This document shows, one piece after another, positions 1-5,419 of a DNA stretch of 8,288 nt. Position numbers and translations under genes: made by a program. The notes under the pieces were generated by a model. The model did not search any database. It had not been told where the DNA came from and saw only the letters and a program-made list of their open reading frames with translations. The stretch is taken from the NCBI GenBank assembly GCA_017302195.1, contig JAFLEG010000152.1, positions 1 to 8,288 on the forward strand. The letters run 5' to 3'. Position 1 is the first letter of the stretch, and each line of letters begins with the position of its first letter. The DNA is from Verrucomicrobiota bacterium (GTDB taxonomy: Bacteria > Verrucomicrobiota > Verrucomicrobiia > Limisphaerales > UBA9464).

Positions 1-18
1 CGGCGGCCGGGCTGCGGC

Positions 19-1182
19 TCAGACGTCGAGCCGTGTCCAGGCCGCATTGGCCTTGGAGGACGCCACCACCGCCTCAATGAAGGCCATGCCGCGCACCCCG
101 TCCTCGATCTTGGGGAAGTCCAGTGCCGGATCCTCCTTGGTGAGCTTGCGCTTCTCCAACCGCGCCCGGATGGCCGCGGCGAAGTTGCGGTAGATGTTGG
201 CGAAGGCCTCCAGATAGCCCTCGGGATGGGCCGGAGGGGTGCGGCCGGCAGCCTTGGCGGCGGCGCCCAGATACCCGTTGGCCGTGCGATAGACCTGCAT
301 GGGCTGATCGGGCCACTTGAGCAGCAGCGTGTTCGGCTCCTTCTGGTGCCATTCCAGTCCGCCCAGCTCGCCATACACCCGGAGGTTGAGGTTGTTCTCC
401 TCCCCCACGCTGATCTGCGAGCTGTGCAGCACGCCCTTGGCGCCCCCCTTGAAGCGGAGCAGCACGTTGCCGTCGTCGTCCAGCTTGCGGCCCTTGACAA
501 AGGCGGTGATGTCGGCGGCCAGCTCCGAGATCTGCAGGCCGGTCACGTACTCGGCGAGATTCTCGGCATGGGTGCCGATGTCCCCGATGCACCCGGCTGC
601 GCCGCTGCGCTTGGGATCCGTCCGCCACGCGGCCTGCTTCTGTCCGGACGCCTCGATGCGCGTCGCCAGCCACCCCTGCGGATACTCCACCACCACCTTG
701 CGGATCTTTCCCAGCCGGCCGGAATGCACCAGGTCCCGGGCTTCCTTCACCAGGGGATAGCCGGTGTAATTGTGGGTCAGCCCATACAGCAGGCCGGACT
801 TCTTCACCAGGGACTGGAGCGTCCGGGCCTCGGCAAGATCGTAGGTGGCCGGCTTGTCGCTCAGGACGTGGAAGCCGTGTTCCAGGGCCATCTTCGCCGG
901 CGGGAAATGGACATGATTCGGCGTGACGATGGACACGAAGTCCATGCGCTCCCCTTCCGGCAGCGCGCGCTCCGCCTGGATCATCTCGGCAAAACTCCCG
1001 TAGCAGCGGGAGGGCGGCAGATAGAGATCCGAGCCGCTGGCACGGGACTTGTCGGGATCCGAGGAAAACGCGCCGCAGACCAGCTCGATCTGGCCATCCA
1101 TGTTGGCGGCGATGCGGTGCACCGCGCCAATGAATGCCCCGCGGCCGCCACCAACCATGCCGTAACGAATTTTTCTGCTCAT
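19..1182 (-). CDS. Gfo/Idh/MocA-family NAD(P)-dependent oxidoreductase
   Basis: A complete 387-residue protein, close to the usual length of the family. These are cytoplasmic enzymes that oxidise or reduce a hydroxyl or keto group of sugars, inositols or related compounds using NAD(P). The N-terminal Rossmann fold (about residues 4-130) opens with a strand and the glycine cluster VGGGRG (10-15). The family's E-K-P element appears as DKP (109-111), with Lys110 the expected catalytic lysine. The C-terminal substrate domain carries GDIGTH (200-205), where Asp201 and His205 match the conserved catalytic pair. The start is ATG at 1182. The bases before it (TTCATTCATCCTC on the coding strand) show no Shine-Dalgarno sequence, but MSRKIRYGMVGGG is a typical family start. 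It has no signal peptide, so it is not one of the secreted Tat-exported members. The gene stands alone and diverges from the secreted-protein gene. The substrate cannot be told from sequence; the family assignment is secure. Confidence 0.95.
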   Translation of the reverse strand: MSRKIRYGMVGGGRGAFIGAVHRIAANMDGQIELVCGAFSSDPDKSRASGSDLYLPPSRCYGSFAEMIQAERALPEGERMDFVSIVTPNHVHFPPAKMALEHGFHVLSDKPATYDLAEARTLQSLVKKSGLLYGLTHNYTGYPLVKEARDLVHSGRLGKIRKVVVEYPQGWLATRIEASGQKQAAWRTDPKRSGAAGCIGDIGTHAENLAEYVTGLQISELAADITAFVKGRKLDDDGNVLLRFKGGAKGVLHSSQISVGEENNLNLRVYGELGGLEWHQKEPNTLLLKWPDQPMQVYRTANGYLGAAAKAAGRTPPAHPEGYLEAFANIYRNFAAAIRARLEKRKLTKEDPALDFPKIEDGVRGMAFIEAVVASSKANAAWTRLDV

Positions 1183-1205
1183 GAGGATGAATGAAGTGGA
1201 ATCAG

Positions 1206-1218
1206 GTCACCAGGTGAC
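1206..1218. promoter_or_regulatory. Perfect palindrome GTCACC-A-GGTGAC, possible operator
   Basis: Two perfect 6-base arms flank a single central A, ending 23 bases before the oxidoreductase start at 1182. A dyad of this size close to a start could be a repressor site for that gene. No second copy was seen elsewhere in the gap and no regulator gene is adjacent, so the role is inference. Chance is a real alternative in GC-rich DNA. Confidence 0.25.
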
Positions 1219-1422
1219 AGGAACCTCGGCAGGCTATCGGCAGCCCCGGAGGCCAGTCAACGGCGCCCGCGGCAGGCCTCACCCGAGGGGCGGCTCCCTG
1301 ACCTGACCTTGCAGGCCACGGGTGCCCGGACCTGCCCACACCGAATGGCGGCCGGTGACCCGCTGCCTCCAGGGGCAGGCCATTCCCGGTGGAGCCCGAC
1401 CGGAACACCGGAACATCGAGGA

Positions 1423-1469
1423 GGTCTGGATCGATACGTCCTCCGGCCGAAGGAACCAAGGTCCAGACC
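1423..1469. repeat. Imperfect inverted repeat, hairpin with 8-bp outer stem
   Basis: GGTCTGGA (1423-1430) and TCCAGACC (1462-1469) are exact reverse complements. Between them TCCT (1439-1442) can pair with AGGA (1451-1454), with further C-G pairs inside (1444-1445 with 1448-1449), giving a two-part stem across an internal loop. It lies 139 bases before the start of the secreted-protein gene and could be a leader structure or a protein-binding dyad. There is no T-tract, so it is not a typical intrinsic terminator. Confidence 0.4.
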
Positions 1470-1478
1470 CCGGAGCCC

Positions 1479-1495
1479 CTGGCGGATGCCGCCGG
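1479..1495. repeat. Short hairpin, 7-bp stem with 3-base loop
   Basis: GGCGG (1481-1485) and CCGCC (1489-1493) flank the loop ATG. The stem extends by one wobble pair (1480 with 1494) and one C-G pair (1479 with 1495). It lies 10 bases past the hairpin at 1423-1469. No T-run follows. If transcribed in the leader of the gene at 1608 it would fold readily; its function is unknown. Confidence 0.35.
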
Positions 1496-1514
1496 AACCG
1501 GGGCGGCTCCCGGG

Positions 1515-1548
1515 TTGACGGATCCCCCACGGGCTTGTAGCTGATAAC
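1515..1548 (+). promoter_or_regulatory. Weak promoter candidate for the secreted-protein gene
   Basis: TTGACG (1515-1520) matches five of six bases of a sigma-70 -35 box. A good -10 box is missing at the right distance: the hexamer after a 17-base spacer is TAGCTG, a poor match, and the better GATAAC (1543-1548) is 22 bases away. It sits about 60-90 bases before the start at 1608, a reasonable place. I give it as the best candidate only; an ECF sigma factor could use quite different boxes. Confidence 0.2.
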
Positions 1549-1583
1549 GAGTTCCCAGATTCCCACCCCGCATCCCACCCACC

Positions 1584-1599
1584 CTGAGCGTCGTCTCAG
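1584..1599 (+). promoter_or_regulatory. Small stem-loop directly before the secreted-protein start
   Basis: CTGAG (1584-1588) and CTCAG (1595-1599) can pair around a 6-base loop, ending 8 bases before the ATG at 1608. This is where a Shine-Dalgarno sequence would lie, and none is visible. The stem is short, so its effect on translation is uncertain. Confidence 0.25.
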
Positions 1600-1607
1600 C
1601 GCGCCAC

Positions 1608-4600
1608 ATGATCCGGTTCCTCCTCATTCTCGTTGCCGCGATCGCCGGAGTGGGAAGCGCTGGCGCCCAGCTCCATCATATTGTGGGCGTGAGCATCCCG
1701 GTGGGAAGCAATGACCGGCACAATTCGCCCAGTCTGCCCGGTGTGGACGACGTCTGGTCCGTTCAGGCGCCCCCGTTTCCCCTGAACACGGAGGTGGGCA
1801 TCGGCTATGCGCTGTCACTGGAACCCCTGACCTACCACGCCCTGGACGATCATGCCTATGTGGCGCCCCACGTCCCCGATCCGGAACGGGCCCAGATCAC
1901 CTTCACCTTCGATCGGGCGGTGGTCGTGGACCATGTGGAGGTGATCCAGGGGGACAATGGCATCGCACTGTTGGAGGCGCTGACCGGCGATTCACCGGAG
2001 AATCTGAGGAGCGTCGGCGTCGTGTCGGGCACTTCCGTGCCCAGCCGTGCCGGCCAAACCCCGCTGGTTCTCCCGTCCGTGCTGTTCCGGTGGGGCAACA
2101 CCCGCCCTGGCGCGGTCCTGAGGCTGATCATCCGGAGGACACTGACTCCTCAGGCGTACGGCACGCTGCAGATCTTCCCGAGAGACCGGCTCGGGCGCCG
2201 TTTTTTGGGAGCGCTGGATGACCGCTTTGATGCCGACCGAGACGGCATTCCGGATGCGCTGGACAACTGCCCCGAGACCCCCAATCCGGACCAGCGGGAC
2301 TTCGATCAGGACCTTCTCGGAGATGCCTGCGACCTCGATCAGGACGGCGATGGACGGGAAGACAAGGAGGACAACTGTCCCGACGTTCCCAACCCGCTGC
2401 AGGAGGATTCGGACGGGGACGGCCTGGGAGATCCCTGCGATTCCGACCGGGACGGCGACGGCCATGAGAATCACGCGGACAATGCCCCGGACGCCTACAA
2501 TCCAAACCAGGCGGACTCCGACGGGGATGGCATCGGGGATCCGCTGGATCCTGACGCACCCCTGAAGGACGGGCAGTTGGAGCAACTGGCGCCAGGCCTG
2601 CTGCTGGCCAATGGCATCCAGGCGGTGCCGTGGTCTCCCTGGCAGGCTCGCGGATCGCCGGAGAACCGGATCGCGGTCACGGCTGCCGCCACCCCCTGGT
2701 GGGGCCCGGCGGAAGGCCGTCAATGCGTCCTGTTCAACGTCGGCAACGCGCCGCCGGGAGGATCTCTGGAACAGACCGTGGCCACGGTTCCGGGAGGCAC
2801 CTACTCCCTGGCATTCAGCGTGGGCAGGGCGGGACGGGCGCCGGGACCCGTGGGCCTGCGCTGCGAGGTCCGGACCGCGGACGGACTGCTGCTGGGTGAG
2901 CGGATCGCGGAGTGCACTGGCGGCGAGTGGCAGCGCCACAGCAACCTCGTGTTTCGCGCGGTCTCGCGGACAACGACCTTGCGTTTCACGGATGTTTCCC
3001 ACCGGACGGAAGGAGTGGATGCCGCACTGGATGCCATCGTGCTCGAGCCGTGTCCGGAGTTGCAGATCACCGCAGGCGGCACCGGCCCCCTGCCCCTGCC
3101 CCTGCCCCTGGCCGCGGACACGGACGGGGATGGCATGCTGGACACCGCGGACAACTGCCCGGGCACCGCCAATCCCGACCCACGGGATTCGGACGGCGAC
3201 GGGATTGGCGACGCCTGTGACGACGACCTCGATGGCGATCAGGTTCCCAACCCGGGGGATAACTGTCCGATGACAGCCAACCCCGGTCAGGAGGATCTGG
3301 ATCACGACGGGATCGGCGATGCCTGTGATGCGGTGCTGCTGACCTGCATCCTGCGGGTGGAGGGGCCCGAGGGCGGCCCTGGGTCGAAATCCGCCGACAC
3401 CCGGGCTGGCGCATGGAATGTCAGCGTCCCGCCGTTTCCACTGGCCGATGACCGGGGGGGCGGCCTTCTCATCGGTCCCCGACGGTCTCCGGCCCCGGTA
3501 CTCCATGGGACTCGCTACCTCCATCCCCACGTGCCCCATCCGGAAGCCGCGTGGATCACCTTCACCCTGGATCGCCAGGTCGCGGTGGATGGCGTGGAGG
3601 TGATCCAGGACGCGGACGGCATCACCGAACTGGAACTTCATGCCGGAGACCTCGCGTCCACCCTCGAGTCGCTGGGAGCGGCGGTGTGCGAGCCTGCGAG
3701 CGGCGGCCGCTTCGTGGCGGGGGAGGTCAGCCGGTTCTCGTTTGCCCGTTCGATTCCGGGATCCCTCCTGCGTCTGGTGGTGACCCGGACGAGCCGCGCC
3801 GACCGCTTTGGAGCCTATCAGGTGTTTCCGCTATGTCAGGGACAGCGACTGCTCGGCGCGGTGGCGGATACCGACCTCGACGAGGACGGGATCCCGGCAT
3901 CGCAGGATCCCCTCCCCGGCATTCCCAACATCCGTCTTTCGGATTTCGATGGCGATGGCATCCCCGATTCCCTGGATGAGGACCGGGACGGCGATGGCGT
4001 TCCCAACCCCCGGGACAACTGCCCCGACGTTGCCAATCCAGACCAGGGGGACATTGACCGCGATGGCCGGGGCGATGTCTGTGATGGTGACCTGGACGGG
4101 GAGGGGGTTGACAACCCCTGGGACATCAGTCCCCGCCGCTCCAATTGGAATCCGGACGATGCCGATGGAGACGGCGTTCACGACCCCCGCGATCGGATCA
4201 CCGAGACCCATGTGGTCCGCCTCGAAGTTCCAGCCGGGAGCCAGGATGAGCGATCCACCACGGGAAGGCAGCAGATCTGGAGCGTCTCCGTGCCGAAATT
4301 CCCGCTCGACCACCAGTCGGGAGTTGGCCGGCTGATCAGCCCGACGCACCTGACCACGCTCACGCTTCATGCCCGCGGCTTCCCTGCGCCCCATGCCCCG
4401 GATCCCGGACGTTCCACAATCACCTACCACTTTGACTCGGCCCAGGTGGTGACGGATCTCGAGGTCCGTCAGCACCACGATGGCATCACCCGGGTGGAGG
4501 GATTTGTCGGCGACTCCGTGGCAAGCCTGAAGTCCATCGGAAGCGCTGTGGGTCCCCGTGGGGAAGCCACCGGCAGCGGGGTCTTTGACGAGGGGGAGAT

Positions 4601-4775
4601 CACCGTCTTCCGCTTCAGGGAACCCCGACCGGGGACTGTCTTCCGGGCGGTGATCTCAAGGACCAGCCATCCGGACCTCTATGGCATCTACCGCATGTTT
4701 CCGCGGACCCCGGAAGGCCAGCGAATTGTGGGGGCGCGGTCTCCCCGGACGGAACCTAACGACCCGCCGCCGTGA
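1608..4775 (+). CDS. Secreted mosaic protein with thrombospondin type 3 repeats and three copies of an unnamed module
   Basis: A 1055-residue exported protein. Residues 1-21 form a signal peptide (MIR, a hydrophobic core, cleavage probably after SAGA), which fixes the start at 1608 although no Shine-Dalgarno sequence is seen. The order is: module A (about 24-203), TSP3 block 1 (207-316), a DUF642-like domain (325-482), a (PL)4 linker (494-501), TSP3 block 2 (503-575), module B (579-755), TSP3 block 3 (755-863), module C (867-1046), then a short Pro-rich tail. TSP3 repeats bind calcium through DxDxDG loops and are usually rigid spacers in surface or secreted proteins. The modules are clearly homologous but match no family I can name; they read as all-beta, possibly carbohydrate-binding. 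There is no enzyme domain, membrane anchor, PEP-CTERM or recognisable C-terminal sorting domain. A role in adhesion or polymer binding outside the cell is inference. Confidence 0.9.
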   Translation: MIRFLLILVAAIAGVGSAGAQLHHIVGVSIPVGSNDRHNSPSLPGVDDVWSVQAPPFPLNTEVGIGYALSLEPLTYHALDDHAYVAPHVPDPERAQITFTFDRAVVVDHVEVIQGDNGIALLEALTGDSPENLRSVGVVSGTSVPSRAGQTPLVLPSVLFRWGNTRPGAVLRLIIRRTLTPQAYGTLQIFPRDRLGRRFLGALDDRFDADRDGIPDALDNCPETPNPDQRDFDQDLLGDACDLDQDGDGREDKEDNCPDVPNPLQEDSDGDGLGDPCDSDRDGDGHENHADNAPDAYNPNQADSDGDGIGDPLDPDAPLKDGQLEQLAPGLLLANGIQAVPWSPWQARGSPENRIAVTAAATPWWGPAEGRQCVLFNVGNAPPGGSLEQTVATVPGGTYSLAFSVGRAGRAPGPVGLRCEVRTADGLLLGERIAECTGGEWQRHSNLVFRAVSRTTTLRFTDVSHRTEGVDAALDAIVLEPCPELQITAGGTGPLPLPLPLAADTDGDGMLDTADNCPGTANPDPRDSDGDGIGDACDDDLDGDQVPNPGDNCPMTANPGQEDLDHDGIGDACDAVLLTCILRVEGPEGGPGSKSADTRAGAWNVSVPPFPLADDRGGGLLIGPRRSPAPVLHGTRYLHPHVPHPEAAWITFTLDRQVAVDGVEVIQDADGITELELHAGDLASTLESLGAAVCEPASGGRFVAGEVSRFSFARSIPGSLLRLVVTRTSRADRFGAYQVFPLCQGQRLLGAVADTDLDEDGIPASQDPLPGIPNIRLSDFDGDGIPDSLDEDRDGDGVPNPRDNCPDVANPDQGDIDRDGRGDVCDGDLDGEGVDNPWDISPRRSNWNPDDADGDGVHDPRDRITETHVVRLEVPAGSQDERSTTGRQQIWSVSVPKFPLDHQSGVGRLISPTHLTTLTLHARGFPAPHAPDPGRSTITYHFDSAQVVTDLEVRQHHDGITRVEGFVGDSVASLKSIGSAVGPRGEATGSGVFDEGEITVFRFREPRPGTVFRAVISRTSHPDLYGIYRMFPRTPEGQRIVGARSPRTEPNDPPP
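1677..2216 (+). repeat. Module A, first copy of the unnamed ~180-residue module
   Basis: Residues 24-203 of the secreted protein. Landmarks shared with the other two copies, in order: VWSVQAPPFPL (49-59), YVAPHVPDP (84-92), ITFTFDRAVVVD (97-108), VEVIQGDNGI (110-119), then GD plus LRSVG (127-137), PGAVLRLIIRRT (167-178) and YGTLQIFPRD (184-193) before RFLGA. It directly precedes TSP3 block 1. It is the most divergent copy between residues 138 and 160. Confidence 0.75.
2226..2555 (+). repeat. Thrombospondin type 3 repeat block 1
   Basis: Residues 207-316 hold successive acidic calcium-binding loops such as DADRDGIPD (208-216), DSDGDGLGD (267-275) and DSDGDGIGD (303-311), spaced by the classic DNCP...NP elements. 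Cys221, 241, 257 and 277 fit the TSP3 cysteine pattern. In the last unit the DNCP motif has become DNAP (291-294) and its partner cysteine is also gone, so that pair was lost together. The block links module A to the DUF642-like domain. Confidence 0.9.
2580..3053 (+). other. DUF642-like (galactose-binding-type) domain inside the secreted protein
   Basis: Residues 325-482 resemble bacterial DUF642/choice-of-anchor domains. The tell-tale parts are LLLANGIQ near the start, GSLEQTVATVPGGTYSLAFSV (385-405, the family's typical QTV..VPG..Y.L.F stretch), WQRHSNLVFRA (441-451), TTTLRFTDVS (455-464) and ALDAIVLEPC (473-482, the closing LDdV strand). These domains have a beta-sandwich fold related to carbohydrate-binding modules. 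The assignment rests on motif order, so a related galactose-binding-like family is possible. Confidence 0.65.
3087..3110 (+). repeat. Tandem CCCCTG x4 microrepeat encoding (Pro-Leu)4
   Basis: Four perfect 6-base units in frame encode Pro-Leu four times (residues 494-501) between the DUF642-like domain and TSP3 block 2. Units are a multiple of three, so a gain or loss changes linker length without breaking the frame. Confidence 0.9.
3114..3332 (+). repeat. Thrombospondin type 3 repeat block 2
   Basis: Residues 503-575 give the most canonical TSP3 stretch in the protein: DTDGDGMLD (504-512), DNCP (515-518), DSDGDGIGDAC (528-538 with its cysteine), a second DNCP (551-554) and DLDHDGIGDAC (563-573). 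Cys517, 537, 553 and 573 are all kept. It joins the DUF642-like domain to module B. Confidence 0.9.
3342..3872 (+). repeat. Module B, second copy of the unnamed module
   Basis: Residues 579-755 repeat the landmarks of module A: WNVSVPPFPL (603-612), YLHPHVPHP (637-645), ITFTLDRQVAVD (650-661), VEVIQDADGI (663-672), GD and LESLG (680-690), PGSLLRLVVTRTS (717-729), FGAYQVFP (734-741) and RLLGA (747-751). It carries two cysteines (694, 743) absent from copy C, plus Cys580 at its edge, so a copy-specific disulfide is possible. Confidence 0.75.
3870..4196 (+). repeat. Thrombospondin type 3 repeat block 3, partly degenerate
   Basis: Residues 755-863 have good calcium loops (DFDGDGIPD 779-787, DRDGDGVPN 792-800, DIDRDGRGD 815-823, DADGDGVHD 851-859) but only one DNCP unit with its cysteine pair (Cys805 and 825). 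The flanking units have lost both cysteines, with DNPWDISP at the place of a DNCP. Calcium binding is probably kept while disulfide cross-linking is reduced compared with block 2. Confidence 0.85.
4206..4745 (+). repeat. Module C, third copy of the unnamed module
   Basis: Residues 867-1046, ending nine residues before the C-terminus. Landmarks: IWSVSVPKFPL (890-900), FPAPHAPDP (925-933), ITYHFDSAQVVTD (938-950), LEVRQHHDGI (951-960), GDS and LKSIG (968-978), PGTVFRAVISRTS (1008-1020), YGIYRMFPR (1025-1033) and RIVGA (1039-1043). It has no cysteine. Its place at the very end, where a sorting or anchoring domain would often lie, may mean the protein is released or bound through its modules. Confidence 0.75.
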
Positions 4776-5250
4776 TCTCCCGGAGCAGCCAGGCCTTGGA
4801 GAAGATCCACCACCGTTTCGCGGTCGCCTCGGAGATGTCCAGAATCTCCGCTGCCTGGCGGAAGCTCATGCCCGTGAAGTAGTGCAGTTTCACCAACTGG
4901 GCCCGGGAAGGATGATGGACTGCGAAGCGGTCAAGAAACTCGTGAACTGAGAGCAGTTCGGCATCCGTGCCCGGGGTGGCAATCCCCAACTGATCCACGT
5001 CCAAATGATCCGCACCGCCGCCCTTCCGGAGGGTCTTCTTGTGGCGCGCACGTTCCACCAGGATCCGCCGCATGGCCTCGGAGGCCGCCCCAAAAAAATG
5101 AGCCCGATTCTTCCACCGCGGCTGGTCGTCACCTCCGAGACGGAGCCACGCCTCATGGACGAGGGCCGTCGGCTGGAGTGTCTGACCCGGCGCCTCCCGC
5201 AGCATCCGCTCCGCTGCGATGGCCCGCAACCGGCCATACACCAGATCCAT
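4756..5250 (-). CDS. ECF-type RNA polymerase sigma factor (Verrucomicrobia/Planctomycete type)
   Basis: An alternative sigma factor that would direct RNA polymerase to a specific promoter set. From ATG at 5250 it has 164 residues. Region 2 covers about 1-75, with the family signatures PGQTLQPTALVHEAWLRL (21-38), NRAHFFGAASEAMRRILVERAR (48-69) and then KGGG. Region 4 covers about 100-160: AQLVKLHYFTGMSFRQAAEIL, then a helix-turn-helix with SEATAKRWW (140-148). The frame is open to a stop at 5374-5376, and the upstream part still reads as family sequence (VTRILDRAGSGDAEAASLL), so the ATG at 5250 is probably internal although GGAGG lies 14 bases before it. The most plausible true start is CTG at 5316, giving 186 residues. 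Its 3' end overlaps the convergent secreted-protein gene by 20 bases. The kinase gene lies upstream on the same strand and may regulate it. Confidence 0.9.
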   Translation of the reverse strand: MDLVYGRLRAIAAERMLREAPGQTLQPTALVHEAWLRLGGDDQPRWKNRAHFFGAASEAMRRILVERARHKKTLRKGGGADHLDVDQLGIATPGTDAELLSVHEFLDRFAVHHPSRAQLVKLHYFTGMSFRQAAEILDISEATAKRWWIFSKAWLLREITAAGR

Positions 5251-5316
5251 CAGCAGGGACGCTGCCTCCGCATCGCCGGAACCCGCCCTGTCCAGAATCC
5301 GGGTGACATCCTCCAG
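5251..5316 (-). other. Probable N-terminal extension of the sigma factor, with a CTG start
   Basis: In frame with the sigma gene, these 22 codons encode an acidic helix (EDVTRILDRAGSGDAEAA) that matches the usual opening of this sigma family, where Met-x-x-Val-Thr is common. Between the upstream stop (5374-5376) and 5250 there is no ATG, GTG or TTG in frame. CTG at 5314-5316 puts the start exactly where the family begins and has GGGGA just ahead of it. ATT at 5296-5298 is another, rarer, possibility, as is loss of the original start by mutation. Confidence 0.55.
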
Positions 5317-5419
5317 GGAGTCCCCGGGTTGGAACCGGCCGTTGATGGTGTCGCGGGAACTGATTTCAGCAGGCTATGGACGACCGCCGCCTGGCGCAAG
5401 GCCCCCGAGGCCCCGCCGG
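5317..5419 (-). other. Spacer between the kinase stop and the sigma factor
   Basis: About 100 bases separate the kinase stop codon (5420-5422) from the probable sigma start. The spacing is compatible with co-transcription. I see no strong hairpin followed by T residues, so no intrinsic terminator, and no convincing promoter pair. Confidence 0.4.

Larger units (their letters stand above)
1183..1607. other. Divergent intergenic region with several inverted repeats, no convincing gene
   Basis: This 425-base gap separates the starts of the oxidoreductase (minus) and the secreted protein (plus), so promoters for both must lie here unless one is further out. I see no gene: the longest open frame (minus, 1202-1627) runs into the secreted-protein signal peptide and reads as Gly/Pro/Arg-rich text without domain character. 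What it does hold is a short palindrome at 1206-1218, a tandem repeat of CCGGAACA at 1400-1415, an imperfect hairpin at 1423-1469, a tight hairpin at 1479-1495 and a small stem at 1584-1599. No U-rich tract follows the hairpins, so they do not look like intrinsic terminators. Confidence 0.7.

Noticed and set aside
226..1194. Open frame of 322 codons on the plus strand opposite the oxidoreductase
   Set aside because: It is antisense to a clear enzyme gene with all its motifs; the frame is open only because GC-rich codons seldom make stops on the other strand.
1423..1495. Hairpins read as a rho-independent terminator
   Set aside because: No T-rich tract follows on either strand, and the region lies between two divergent starts where no transcript needs to end.
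1202..1627. Open frame of 141 codons on the minus strand across the intergenic gap
   Set aside because: It overlaps the signal-peptide codons of the secreted protein, has a Gly/Pro/Arg-rich composition typical of non-coding GC-rich DNA, and shows no domain or start signal.
1992..3641. Open frame of 549 codons antisense to the TSP3 protein
   Set aside because: Its protein echoes the Asp-Gly repeat codons read backwards, with repetitive Val/Ile/Gly text and no domain. The plus frame has a signal peptide and known repeats.
2226..4196. TSP3 Asp-rich repeats taken as dockerin or EF-hand domains
   Set aside because: The loops alternate with DNCP and NP elements and paired cysteines, which is the TSP3 pattern; dockerin duplicated helices are not present.
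5250..5309. A frameshift that would join an upstream ATG (5309 or 5273) to the sigma frame
   Set aside because: Both ATGs lie in another frame that stops near 5250, and the sigma frame itself keeps the family sequence without interruption, so no frameshift is needed.
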